Numbered from the stretch's first letter, positions 37,201 to 50,810 are shown. The stretch: DNA of 64,000 bases from Apostichopus japonicus (GCF_037975245.1 NC_092573.1:12482001-12546000), one strand, 5' to 3'. Notes: generated from the letters alone by a model not told the origin. Program-made: numbers and translations.

Positions 37201-40200
37201 AGCGAACTCCTTTTGCTACCGACCCAGTGATCCAGCAAATGGCACCAGGGCATTGAAACAAGCAGTGAAGTTGATTCCTTGGATAAATCTAGCATATTTC
37301 ACGCCTCTCAACTTGGCGTCGGTTTGACACCTCGTACGCAGCCGCACACCGGTTTCGAGTTGGTAAGACGTTAGGTCAATCCACCCTACTATTTTGTTAG
37401 TACTGTATATACAATAAAATTATATTTGGTCTCTGAATTCAATGCTTATCAAAGTGCTTATTATACATTGTCTGTGTGCTCCTCTCTCTGCACAGTTCTC
37501 ACTTTCATTTGCAAGTGTGGGTGTACTCGTGCAAAAGGAGCTGGTGGTTATGACATTTTAAGTTCGATCCACTTCTTGTCAGTTTTTTCCACCTAATTGC
37601 CTAGATTATTTATTAAAAGAATTGCCTGCAAGAAAACAAAGGAAGCTATGTCATTCACCTGATTATACTTATGACCAATGTAATATGGAGAACGGGTGGT
37701 CTAAAGAGACCCCATATACCGCGTCTTTCATTATTAGTCAATTCCGTAGCTTCTCCCATATGGTTTTCTTCCTTGCCTTTAACATTCTTCTCGTTTTCTC
37801 CACTTTCCTTTGAATGTTCATTTCCGTGAGTACTTTCAGTGTTAGAACTGGCAGATATATTATTATTAGTTTCCCTCCCGGTGAGGTCATTACCATTGCT
37901 AATGTCCTCCCGGTGATTTCCAACACGCAACGTAGAGTCTGCATTACCAGATAAACTTGCAGATGTAGTCTCGTTTTCCGTTTCCTTTTGAATGTAGCTT
38001 ATACTGCTTGGTAAAGCACACTTATTTATTTTTGCAAGTCTTTTGACCAAATCAACCGCTCTGGTTTGCTTGTTTTTACTTAACAGCCATCTTAGGGATT
38101 CTGGTGCAAATCTATAAGAATACAAAGTTGAAGTAAAAGTTAGTTTTTCTTACACTTAACCAATGTTCAACTTGGTTAAAACCGCCTCGTTTCATTGCTT
38201 ACATTGAATAAAAAAAATACATTTTCCGGACAAACATGTTTTCTTATCCAACGTTTGCAGGAGAGGAAGGGGGTGGGGGTACCTCTTCAGCTTAGTAACT
38301 GGTTGGTTATGGGAACTGGAATGAGAAAATGTTAAAAGTTCAAATGCAAAATAGAAATTTCTAACATCAAGACTGTAAAAATAACATATCTGATACTTTT
38401 GACGTTGGATAAATAGAGGCCATCAATAAAGTGCGGCATTGGCTTTCAATATTTTGTTCGTGTAAATTAGTTCAATTCTTACATTCTTACAATTTTTCAC
38501 CTGTAACTCACTTTGGTAGATCCAATCCTCTGAGAATGTTACGTTTTAAACTTACTTCATTACGGCCATCAAAGGAATAAACGGTGAAACGATTGCAAGC
38601 TGTAAGAAACGCCAGTCACGAATGAGAAACCCCAAGAGTGCCATGAGCATCAGTCCAACTGACCAGGTGATCGATGGTACTGTCATAGCCCTGTTTCTGT
38701 ATTTTGGAATCATATACTCGGATATTGCACTGCTGAATGAAACCCACAATGCCTGAAACATAAACACGATTATATGTTTCTTAATCTGTTTTACTGGTTT
38801 TGTTCATGTCGACAATCTGGGAGAAGGGGAGAGTGGGGCGGAGGAGGGGGGATTACTAGGACTTAGATTTGAGGCGGCAAGCCACGCAGTTTCCCTAAAG
38901 CCTTACGACAACAAACGGAGCACCTATGAAACCCATACCGCAAATTTTATTATTTGAAGTTGCTTTTTTCATGTTGAAGTTGCATTTTTTCCAGTTTTCC
39001 TTGTCAACGACATGATACTTTAGCATTAGCAATAAGAAAAAAGATATTTTTTTGTGTGTCAAAAAAAAGGGGGGGGGCATTTTCATGAACTTCAAAGCAT
39101 TGGGGGTTTGAACCTTCGTTCTCCATAGCCCGCCACCCCTGCTTAACTTGTAAGGCTAGCATGAATAAGTATCCAATTTGTACTATATCGGTTTTATTCT
39201 ATCATTAGTTATGACTTCCAGAGGTTCTTTGTTATTAGTTTTCGAATGTATTCTGAACTTACACATTTAATTCTATTAGAAAACGTTGTTCTCTGTTCTC
39301 AATATATTAAAAAATTAGTAACGTGTTACTTACCATTTGCGAAAGGCCACAGAAAAATCTTAAAATCGTAAAGACGATGTAACTAGGAGAGAAACATATT
39401 GCAATCCCAAACAGGCAATACAAAGTGACAGCTACCATGAAGCTCGGGCGTCTACCGTAACGGTCGGCCAAATATCCAAAGAGTAATGCCCCAAACATTC
39501 CTCCTATTTGTAGGACTGACTGACTTATCTCAGCAGCTGTGTTTTGACCACAGACAAGATTCCACTGTAAATTGAAATGATAATTTAAATATAGTTTTAT
39601 CATATAGCGTCGGCATAAATTACAAATCGTCAATATTATCAAATGTTCACCATCGTCACATTTAAAAGATTTAGCTAGTAATGAATCACCCTATTTTGAC
39701 AACTTTGAATGTTTCTTCATTCCGTAGGTAATATAAATCTAATGTAGACCGTGCTCCAGTTAGTGGTGGATATGTTCCCTGTCTACTAGAGGGCAGAGCG
39801 GTTGTGCCTCGAAAGTCTCACATTTCATAATTATAGTAAATTATGCTCTTTAAAATATATACTTTATCAAAATAACAATACAATCCAAATATGCCAGAAG
39901 TTATTTATTGGGATTCGTAATTTTGCCTTTTTTCTCCGCATGACAAATCAGTTTTATTTCTAACTAGGCAAAACAGTCATGATCGTTTTCTAACAGACAT
40001 TCTTGCTACCTTACAGACACTAATTCTAACTACTGGTACTAAAACACACCTAATAATCAATTACGATATCGATGATATTAACTAAATTTGAAAAAAGTGA
40101 ATACCTCCGTTATTATAGTCTCTCCATAGAATGTGTCATCGTATTCCCAACCATTCTGACAGTCTTCCGTCTCGTTAGATTCGGATGCTGGATTTACGTA

Positions 40201-40443
40201 TTCTTCACATTGTGAGTAAAGTAGCTCGTTGCCATCTTTCTCAACTACAGGTATAGATTGATTAAGAAGGTAGCCGTCCCTTAACTTGCAGTGGTGATCT
40301 GGCGTTGCTGCTAAAAAGTTTATACTTTGTCCGGTCATCGGCAAAAATAGTTGAATATAAGCCGAAACCAATAGGTAGGTAATCTGCACCCTGCCGAAAG
40401 GGTTGAGTTCAGTCAGTATGTTGTCGATACTAGGAGAAGACAT
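34247..40443 (-). CDS. SLC22-family organic cation/carnitine transporter-like protein, gene C
   Basis: Nine exons in transcript order: 40443-40105, 39564-39334, 38752-38556, 38111-37659, 37028-36894, 36424-36339, 36131-36011, 35249-35177, 34423-34247. The joined frame is open, 603 aa. The start is the ATG at 40443 (MSSPSIDNIL). Exon 1 has TM1 and a loop with cysteines and NQS and NET glycosylation sites, ending in YGETIITE; exon 2 opens with WNLVC. Motif A is intact (ADRYGRRP). Then come RDWRFLQ, PESLRW, a Ser/Asn/Glu-rich loop of about 130 aa, GRLAGNPYLNF, VPAR, EMFPTTVR and NSGNG. The tail has LPDTR where A/B have LPET, then QPQ. Exon 3 ends in a lysine codon where paralogs have tryptophan. 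It belongs to the C-F subfamily; the tail-to-head neighbour is gene D. Substrate unknown. Confidence 0.92.
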
Positions 40444-43320
40444 TGTCAAAAGGCTTTATCTTGTCGCATCTGGGATGAAATCCTACTAGCAGTTTAGCAG
40501 TAATGTAACTCCATTTACTGCTTTGTATCAGTCTGTCGGTGACATTGGATGCTGTTCTGTTGAACTACAGCTTCACGCACATGACTTTACGGCTTGCAAA
40601 ATATGAATGACATTGTGAAACTTACAGATAGGGACCTCTACCTTTTGTAGAGCTTTCAGCTCCCTTGCTGGTCTTTTACTATGATGAATATGCAACGTAA
40701 GTGTTTATGAGTAAACTTGGTGATCATAAATCTGGTCGAAATTTTCACAAAAGTTGCTCGTGTGTACTGAATTTGGATATAGATGTCACCCATATGAAAC
40801 GACATACAGTTGACTTTTTATTGCTGTTGGAACCTTCGAACTTTGTACCCTTGACGTGAATAGTAAACAAACCAAAACGTGTCATGCGTTCATTTAGTCT
40901 GTGAAATCATTCGTTAGGTGTCATTGATAAAATATCAATAAGACAATGAACCTCACTAAACACCGTTGCTACCGTTTCTTCCTATTTGATGTAGTTTGTG
41001 CGGTACGCTTTATACTCATTTTTATTGAGGCATGGAGCTATTAGCTCCATGATTGAAGAAACTAACAAGCGTTTCGTTGAACTTTAATGAAAAATTAGAT
41101 TACCAAAGAAAGTCGTTTAAGGTATGGGATAAATCTTTTTCAGTTCCGTCTTGCATTTAAAATGATTGTATCAACTCAATAATAGAAAAATTAGAACAAC
41201 TCCATCTTCTTTAATCAGGAAACAAAGCCCGCAAATACTCTTGTCCAATTCTAACGTCTACAAAATATTAGATATAATGACATTTCTCCAGTTGCCTAAA
41301 CTGAGTAAGTCTGTAAGGCATATGTTTCACTGAGTTTTTGTTGTTAGATCACAAATTTTCTTCCATTCTTCCAAAGATTTCTCCCATTTACAACATGTAG
41401 TTATAGATGTCACAGTTTTAGTCGGAGTAGTATTTGCGATCGGTCCATGTTGATATGATGATATTGTCCAAAAAGATTTGGATGCAAACCTTCACTTAGA
41501 CCGTCACGATAGTCATGCGGTTGTGTTAGATAACATTATTCTATATTATTATTCTGTCTAGTGTAATATTCCTACATGCTTCTTTGTTGATAATGTTGCT
41601 TCATTTTCATTTGTGCTCCACAACGTATACTAATTACTTAACACAATATACGCCTCTTTTTCATAGCCCTATCAACCTTCCTACCCCTTTCCCCTCTTCG
41701 TGGCACATTTTGGAAGCCTGCTGAAGGACTGTGTTATGTTCTTCTTCTCTCTAAACGTAAAACGTCCCGGTTGTGAAATGTAGGATTTTGATTTATTACC
41801 TAATTTTGGAGATATTAGTTTTGCATCTATTCTCTGCAACATGCAGGATTTGTAAGTCTTTATAGGTCTACGAATAGACATTCCAAATACTCTAATAATA
41901 AATTGTTATTTCCATAGGCAAGGCGTTATTCTTAAGCCCCCTACATCCGGCCCTCTTACTATGCACAAGTTGTCTGTGTATCGACCATCCGCAAGGGGAT
42001 ATTTTTCATCATAACTTGTTTATTTTTTGGTTTAGAAAACATATCATATACAGGGGTAGGTGAGGGTCTTTCCAGAGGAGGCCACAGTCAAGTAGCGGGT
42101 TGTGATGTCTATAAGTAGAGAACCAGTAGATAATAATAGACGCTAAACAGTGCATTCCTGAAGCATATATTTAGACTCAAAATTATAGGTCAATAATTAT
42201 GTCCAAACGCAAGAATGTGCTATTACTCCTTTTATTCAAGTTTCGTGTAATGTTAAAAAAGAAGGTTTACAAAGATTACCCTTCCCGTTCTGGATCCGCG
42301 TCTCATATATCCATAGTTCTGTAGTATCCATTATAAACTTAATCCTTTTTGACCATTGAGACACATCACAAAATGTTACTTGTAATTGCTATAATCAATA
42401 TTAAAGACAAATGCCTAGATCATTTATGGATGTTATTAATGTTTATGATTTTACAGGACTGGTGTTTACTACAGCGTTGGAGCATCATATGTCGATGCGT
42501 CCTTTATTAAGAATAACGTAAGGTTTTAACACCCCGCCCAAAAGTACTAACACAGATGCTAGAAAGAAAATCCGATCATAGAATCATGACGAATGCTACA
42601 CTTAAAACAAAGATACATGTAATGAACATGATGGATGACACCAAGATGGATCAATCGTAAACAAAATCATGTTTGAAGCATTAACTAACCCTGATTAATG
42701 AAATGCTTTTTAGTAGTCGCATGTAGTTAAATTGAACAATATTCTTGTTTCAATGTTAATATATTTCGGTGAAGTGAACGGCAATAGTATGCGATGACTT
42801 GCCTGTCGTGGAGATTACCAAATGGAATATTTAGTAAGAAATTACTCAACAATTAGAATACCTTATCAAACCACGTTAGGAATTATGCGTATTTATTATT
42901 TCAAGGGTGAATTGTGCAGGCAACTTAAAAGTTACTTCTTGTGTTGAAACTTTGTGTTATCTTGAAAATTATCATGTTATATTCACGTATAAACTTGATA
43001 CCATTTATTCTAATTAAGATACTTATATGGTTACAATATTGTGGTAGTCCCTAATGAGAGGTTATAACCCACACATTTTTCACAAACTCTTTTCTAAATG
43101 TCATCATTTTGGGTCCGATTCTGGTAGAATATGTGTGATGATATGATGATATTTTAGCTAGTTAAACACAACGCCTGTGGCTTTAAGAAAGGGTGAACAT
43201 TTCCCGGGTAAGTAAAAAATAGTGTTTATGTGGTTATCCAGTTCCATCTAAGTTACCAACATTAAGAAGTCCAAACCCCATTTGAACCCAAATGGACCAT
43301 TGTAGTAAGAGAATAAAGAT
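40444..43320. other. Intergenic region between genes D and C
   Basis: It should contain the 5' flank of C and the 3' UTR of D. No gene is recognised. A dispersed repeat lies at 42126-42190 and a transposon-like stretch, rich in GGGG and CCCC runs, around 41930-42120. The rest is AT-rich and unremarkable. Confidence 0.5.
42126..42190 (+). repeat. Dispersed repeat, copy 2
   Basis: Diverged relative of 31405-31468, with the same order of AATAGACG, ATTCCTGAAGCATAT and ATTTAGACT. Confidence 0.5.
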
Positions 43321-46300
43321 TTATTGGTCACTATTATTGTCTTCAAAACACTCATTTTGATGACCTTTGACGACTTTTCTCTGCGACTGCATAATCTGTT
43401 TTAATTCTTCTACTGTTTGCGGTTGTGCTGTTCGTCGAGTGTCAGGTAAAGTGAGTACAATGCAGGCGGCAATGCAAGCTATAATAGTCATGAGTATCGT
43501 TGAAAAATCCGGTATGAAATTATCCTACAAATAAAAAAAAATCATAATTAATTTAGTTAAGTTTCACTGTATATAGTCATGAGTATCGTTGAAAAATCCG
43601 GTATGAAATTATCCTACAAATAAAAACAAATCATAATTAATTTAGTTAAGTTTCACTGTCAACGTGGGTAGCATTCATGGGAAGCACATCAACATAACGC
43701 ACACAACATGCTGCAACAATAGTTTTATTGTTAATCCTTACCAAGTAAAGCATGAAAGGTGATATTATTGCCCCGATTCTGCTGATACATGTTGCCAAGC
43801 CATTCCCCTTGTTCCTAAAAAGGAAAAACACAAACCAAGATTATTTCTTATAGTCGGCCTGGGACTCAATTATTTTACGTCACTAAGCTGCTATTTGTGT
43901 CTATAGGTGAATCTCACTGACCTGTACTTGAACATTCACGTAGTGTGTCTATAAATAATTTACACTTTAAGATTATTATTTAATTTTTTAATTTGAATTT
44001 GGAATCGTTTCTGACTGAAAAACCGTGAATTTTGCGGGACAAAATACCATCCATACTTTGATCGGCCAGAGATCGAATGCACAAACTGCAAGATACTAGG
44101 CTTCATTGTCTCTTATGCCAACGTTTTTATCCACTCGACCGTAGAGCTTTGCACATCTTGGAATGTAAGCAACAGTACCACCACTTGGAAGACATTTTTG
44201 TAATAAAAATATAACGAAACGTACCTCATTGTGGTAGGATACAGCTCCACTATTAGCAGAAGTACACCGCCACGCGATAAGACAATGAAAAATTTGCCCA
44301 GTAAAGACAAAACATTCTTCAGGGTACTGAGATCTACACCCTTTGCTATGAAACAAAGTGAAATACATTGCGCCTGTATTACATTGAAAATGATGGCTTT
44401 GTCTCCAAATTAACACGTCCTGCAAGGAAACAAACTTTGGAAACAAAACTTGTTGGTAGTGTGTTACATTTTGAATGTCCAAGAACAATTCCGGAGGTGA
44501 TATGTACTCTGTCTTTACCTACGCTTTAACCAACGTTCCTTTGCTACATGGTAACACTATTTACTGACTAAGCAAGTGTGCTAATTACTAATTTTGATTA
44601 ATCGTTTTTGTACAAGTACATCCTTCACTCCCCTCCACTCCATCCCGGATTTGTGCCTGCTAATTGCACCATTTTTGGGAACAAGATGATATTTAGTTTT
44701 GGAGGCAGAAAAACTCAGACGATGTCAAGATTAGACAGGTCCTTGCTAATAATTGCATATGGAATAATATGCCTTAATTTTCACATCAAAATCTCTAGTA
44801 CGTACAAACAGACATTCAACAATCTTGATATATAGAGTAGACTCAATTATGCTAAGTCTACAATTCACAGTAGAAGATTGTCAAATACTCACTTGTCGTT
44901 GATGGTAAGAATATCATGACAGCCAAACCAGCAGCACAAGCAAAGTAGGAGAAACTAACCAGATATGTTCTACGGATCCTAGGATAAAATAAACATAGTA
45001 CAAAAGAATCACTCTGAGCATTAAAATATAATATATGAGACAACACTGTTTGACAAGTTGAACGCACTGACGTTATGGTATGTTATCGTTTCTGCGGGCA
45101 TTACGTTGAATCTTCTTAAATAATTTCTGAGAGCTCAGGGAAGGCGATGTGACATTCATACATGAACGTTTTCCCTATATCGTTGTTGTACTGGAATATG
45201 TACAGCAAATAGCATTAAACAATGTATGCAAAATTTATATTATATACAATAACATTCTTGAGTATATGTACTGGGAACAAGATACTGAAAAGTAAAAACT
45301 TACACCTTGTAGGCATATGGAGACAGCAGCCTCGCTGGAACCTCTACGAGTGCACTGTAGAAGTAGTTTACATAGGGGTTACCTTCCAAGCGTCCTGTGC
45401 TTAGTGCAAACCCAAAATATATCATCGAGTGAGCAAATCTATAGTAAACAAGATATAACATTATGCCCAACTTTAAATAAGGAAACCTATGTCACTCAAT
45501 GAAGCGGAACTAAAGATGCCTTCCTTCAGAATGTATGTTAATGTTGTCGATCATTGTAGGACAAACCTCGGAAGAAATTGGCATTGCTACGCTCTGACAG
45601 AGCTCATAAAAGAAACAGACTTCATAAGATAAAACAAACAATAAAAGCAAATGAAGAAATACTAATGCAACAAAACTCAATAGACAGGAATACTGACTTT
45701 TGAAGAACAAAATGAAGATAACCAGCCACATTGTCTTGATATGATAACAAATGAAGTTTGATCATGATTCCAGTTTAATATTGAATGAGAAATACACAAT
45801 ATTTTGCATACTTTATCTTAACATTTTGCAGAGACTAGCGACTTTTTTAGATGAACCCCCTTAGAAACGTATTTCCCACTTTTAATATATATATGCAAGC
45901 AGTGAATGACTTTAAATTTTACCTTAGCGTGCAAGTGACGACGGTGACCAACAGCACCGGTGATTTGAATAAATCTAAATAACTATCTCTTGGGATGCTT
46001 GTCTCAACATTTTTATTATTATTATTAACAAAGTCATTTCTTTTGGAGCCATTTACGTTCTTCTCATTAGTTTCTTCCAAATTTTCGGAGTCTGTACATA
46101 TTTCGATCACAGATGTTTGTTCATTATCTCTAGGATTAGAGGAATATTTCCCTTCCATTGACATATCGTCGGCGTTTCTTTCCGTTCCTGATATAGCAAA
46201 TATATCGTTATCTTGGACGTTTCTGGAAAGTTTATTAATGCTTTGAGGTATTTTTGACTTATTCATCTTGGCAAGTTTCTCAATCAACTTTTCGGACTGT

Positions 46301-48560
46301 TCGACATTTCCTTTACTCAGAACCCAGCGTAGAGACTCTGGTAGAAACCTGAAGTGCAAAGAAACCTACTCATAAATATAATATATTTTGTGCCGACTCG
46401 TATTCTTTCCAAATTACTAATTAATCATGCAACGACACCTAATAAAACGAGTATATCTTTTAATTAATTAGTATTTTAATCAATACTACAAAGAATTTCA
46501 GTTTAATTCGACAATTGAAACAATACAAGCCTATGAAATTAATGACGTTAACAAAATCTGTCTGGTTGTGGTTTTAATAGTATATTTGATTTTTGCCGGT
46601 TAAGCAAATAAAATAAGACAAGCTATTAACACTTATTTTGATTATTTACAGGTTCAATAGAATCCAAAACATGTTTTTACATTAGGTTATATTAAGTTTA
46701 TAGTAGATATCTGGTTTCAATAGACTGATAGATATAATGCATATGTACTAATAGGACATGTAACTTGAATTTATCCTCAAAGCGAAAAGTAAACTGAAGT
46801 GAAGTGAATATGAATCATGGACGCCGAGACTTAATGTTTCATTTTGCTCTTACAGAAATAATGAATTTATGACAAAAATTCAACGAGATGGCGATGGAGA
46901 AAGTTGCATATTACCACATTGCAAAAAATCCAATTGTGATAGGAGAAACAATCGCCAGTTGAAGGTAGCGCCAATCCTGGATGAGGAACGCCATCAGAGC
47001 AAGGAACATAAGACCAAATGAGAACGAAATAGAAGGAACATTTGTTGCTCTATTTCGGTATTTTGGGATCATGTACTCAGATATACTACTGCTGAACGCA
47101 ACCGATGTAGCCTGCAGAAGAGAATAGTATGAATCATTAAATATATATATAGAATTATCAACTCTGCATGCTGATCCCAATAAACTCGGAAAATCATATT
47201 TGCTTTTTGGTTGAAATGACTTTGTAACGAGTAAAATTAGAAACTTACCATTTGAGCAAATCCACAACAAAACCGTAAACTCACGAACATGATAAAGTTA
47301 ACGGAGAAGCAAAGCGCAGTACCAAACAGACTGAACAAGAAAATTGCAACAAGGAAGCTCGGACGTCTTCCGTAATGATCTGCCGATAAACCGAAAACAA
47401 ATGCACCGATAAGTCCTCCCACCTGGAGCACCGACTGACTTAACTCCGCTGCTGCGTTTTGGTCACATACTAGATCCCACTGCAACAACAAAGAGAAGAT
47501 GTATTGTTAAAAAAAGGGCGATTTATCGAATGTACAATTCACTACTTTTAAGTAAAAGAAACCTTTTGTATATCGTAAATACTTTAAAAGTGCACAGAAA
47601 ATAATATATAACATTGCCCTGCAACATTGAAGTAGTTTCTGTATCATAAATGTAAAATATGGCATAGTATAACGTGACGAATAGTCTAACACAAGTTAGT
47701 AGCATGAGCAGAGAGCGAGTGTGCCCCGTATTAGTGGTCTAATTCTTCCCCCTTGGACGCAACCCCCCACCCCTCTCCCCACTGTACCATTCTCCCCCGA
47801 TTGACCATGCCCCTCCTCCCCAAGGGTATACCACTGAAACAAGTAATACGTATATAAAAAATAACATCAATGATAAACCGTATACTTATAGTAGGTGTTC
47901 GCCTTGCTATGAGGGTACACGTGCGAGGACTAAGCTTAGCACGAGTACGAGTAAGTAAGTGTGCACTAATTCCTATACTACTCTTAAAGGTCCTCCCAAA
48001 TACGAGTACAATTAGGAGAGTACGAACATGTATAACTATATTAAAATATCGGTACACGAGTAAGGAACCATTACAAATCTTGATAAATATAATGCCACGG
48101 TTACACGTATTGCTTCTAGTGTAGGAAGTCACTTGATACAATTCAGTTAATCTGCCTCTATCGTGTACTATGTCCTGAGTGCAAATCTAACTATTCACTT
48201 GCTCCTAACTTGTGGTATAGCCATTACCTCACTAATAATAGTCTCTCCGTAGACATCATGATCATAGTCCCAACCAGCCTGACACTTTTGTGTCGTATTA
48301 GGACTTCCTGGATCGACAAATTCTTCACATTTGGAATACCTGGTCACGTCCCCGTTCCTCTCGACTGGAATGGACTGGTTAAGAAGAAATCCATCTTGTA
48401 AAACACAGTGATGATTTGGTGTCGCCGCTAAAAAGTTGATACTTTGACCAGTCAAAGGAATAAAAAACTGGACGTAGGCTGAACATATAAGAAAAGAGAT
48501 TTGCACGAATCCGAATGGTTTTAGTTCTATTAGTAAATTATCAATTTCTGCCGAATCCAT
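43321..48560 (-). CDS. SLC22-family organic cation/carnitine transporter-like protein, gene D
   Basis: Nine exons in transcript order: 48560-48228, 47479-47249, 47111-46915, 46348-45923, 45438-45304, 44978-44893, 44345-44225, 43814-43742, 43524-43321. The joined frame is open, 601 aa, starting MDSAEIDNLL. Features are TM1, a Cys-containing loop with NQS and NTT glycosylation sites, YGETIISE, WDLVC, motif A with His for Arg (ADHYGRRP), QDWRYLQ, PESLRW, an Asn/Glu/Ser-rich loop, GRLEGNPYVNY, ELYPTTMR, NKGNG, and the tail LPDTRRTAQPQTVEELK. Exon 5 ends GT|GTAAGT; a competing AAG|GTGTAA lies two bases earlier and would break the frame. The usual acidic PEET/PDET after TM8-9 reads PSTT. The start of exon 9 with its acceptor is tandemly duplicated inside intron 8. 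Substrate unknown. Confidence 0.92.
43484..43659 (-). repeat. 89-bp tandem duplication over the exon 9 acceptor of gene D
   Basis: Two adjacent units (43484-43572 and 43573-43659) differ at one visible base in an A run. Each holds 41 bp of exon 9 coding sequence, the TAG acceptor and flanking intron. The unit nearer exon 8 has its acceptor before 43613, the true one before 43524. Confidence 0.9.
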
Positions 48561-49690
48561 GTCAAACAAACAAGCTATAGAGTTAACACTATCCTTCGTG
48601 ACGTGCTTTTTTCTTCAACAACGTTCTTTTCTTGTTCTTGTTAACAGTTTTATTATGTTAACACTATCTACATGAAAGTTGTTGCATACAATTATTTGAT
48701 CTATGTTTAGAGGTTTTTTTCAAACATGGTTAGATGCTATTTTCAGAATGTCTTGTTGTTTCACTAATCCATCCGCATTAAACAAAGAACGGTGACGTCG
48801 CAGAATAGACGAATAAAAGGTCACTGACAATATCAGCCAACATTGAAAACTGGTAACCTCGCGAACATCTTACTACCTGTTTATTAATAAACATTATTTA
48901 TGGATTCCGATGTACAGCGATTCGACTAGAAGAGGGTTCACACGAAAATTTGGTAATTAAGCAAAACGTGATCACTATTATAGATGTCAAAGTCATAAAG
49001 ATACAATGGTTACAGCACTTTACGAGAGTCAAGTGAGGCTAACGTAGATACGAAGCATAGGTATACAGATGTAATCACCTGCGAAGTTTGTTCAATGATG
49101 AACAATTGCCCTCCAGGTTCCACAGTACAATGTTTTAAACTACTTGTAGACAGCATTAACAGATAACAGCTCAGCAATGAAAACTGCGATAAGTTGGACT
49201 AACGTCACTGTGATGAGTTGACAGAAATTTTGAAACATTAGTCAGTGCTAAACTTGTAGAATATAGGTTACATTTAACACGACCGCACTATTCAATGGAA
49301 TATGATTCATTGGTGTCACTCACTTTAATAATCAAGTGTCGATTATGTCCGTTTATTACAAGTTTTCAGGATATTGAATTCAATTCCATGCAAGCCTTGA
49401 CTTTCAGGGGTTTTTTTGGCCAGGGGATTTTGCTCTTTGGCAGAGAAGAGAAAATGCAATCGCGTTTTTCTACCAGAAGACATTATGAACGTAAACGCAT
49501 GATATAAGTATAGGGTAACAATCTTCAGTCAAACCTTGCACGAGTTAACATAAGCCCCGTATTACTACTTACTATCAGTAAAATATAATTGAGCTGGCCT
49601 CATGAGCCTGTAAAGTCAAATGAAGCGTGTTGCAATCCAGGACAACGCCAATGGGAACTTGGTTTTAGCTAGAAGGTTCCTTAAAGGTTT

Positions 49691-50036
49691 GCTGTATAGA
49701 CCCCAACTATAGCACGCTATCATTGAAATGTTTCTTGAGATTACGTAATCGACGTAAAATACGTAAAATGACCTCTTTTTACCACTTAGTCTGCAACGCC
49801 TGCCCCTTTTTTTTTTCTTGTATGAGGGTCTTGTTGTGAACGCTGTATGATTAACTACACTGTAGACATGAACATATTTCCACACAGTGTTTACAAAAGG
49901 AGCCTAATGGTGTTAAGAAGCATATATGCAGGCTAATTGTACAGCCTGAGGTCGATTTACAACCGTGGCAGGTCGATTACGTAATCACAATACTTTTCTA
50001 GCTATAGCGTGCTATAATTGGAGCCAAATAAGGCAG
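49691..50036. mobile_element. Inverted-repeat (MITE or foldback-like) element
   Basis: The arm 49691-49754 and the reverse complement of 49971-50036 share TATAGCACGCTAT and GATTACGTAATCGAC in the same order, with intermediate similarity between them, around a core of about 215 bp. The outer limits and target duplication are not clear; weaker similarity may extend outward. Confidence 0.6.
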
Positions 50037-50479
50037 ATCTTGAAGCACTATTTTAAGCAAGCGGCTATAATTGTGAAACTCCACCCCTGACACCAGTCTT
50101 GTACATGGGACACAGCTTTATTCTGCACGTTTTGATACATGAATGTCAAAACAAGTAATTAAGCAGGTGCAATGTGCCTTTAAAATCGCCCACTGGAGTT
50201 TGTACGTGTGATTTGTTACATTTCATATCGTCCTCAGTTAGCAGTACACACCAAGTCTGACATTGATGTATACCACAGGACACTTGGAAGGAAACAAGTG
50301 ATCGTCTATTCCTACTTATAGTGTTAGATACTAAACACCAATATAACTAATAAGTAGCACCAATCTCTCTCGATAATAACTTCATCATCCCCTACCTTCC
50401 CCAGCAATTGGAAAATGTGATAATCACAATATGCATGGCCTGTCCTTTCTTGTTCAAAAGGATCATTCGAACCGTAAAT

Positions 50480-50810
50480 ATAGCTGTAGCAATTTTCAAC
50501 AAAATGATGAACTGTTCAGAGTATGTTAATAACTTGCAACAAAATCCTTGAATGCAAATCAATACAAGAAAGAATTTCCGTTTAATTCGACAGTTGAAAC
50601 AATACAAACCTACGCAATTGTTTGTTGCAAAATGACGAACTGATTATGAATTAAATGTCATCAATTGTAGCAAAATGATAAATTGAACATTTAACAAATC
50701 TCGTTAAAACAACATTTTGCAACAAATTGGTTGAAAACACTCGCAGCATAATTTCATCATTTCAAGATTTTGCAGCCAAAGGATGACTTGCAGCAAAATT
50801 GCAGAAAGCA
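50480..50810. repeat. Degenerate repeats of GCAACAAAATGATGAA type
   Basis: Variants of a GCA(A/G)CAAAAT core recur at least six times here at irregular spacing of about 35-90 bp. Loosely similar words occur at 34720-35050 in intron 8 of gene C. Confidence 0.45.

Noticed and set aside
44096-44488. 130-residue frame on the - strand
   Set aside because: It runs through exon 7 of gene D and its flanking introns out of frame.
47731-48141. 136-residue frame in intron 1 of gene D
   Set aside because: The region has recurrent TACGAGTAC-like words and C runs, open frames on both strands, and no family motif or splice support.
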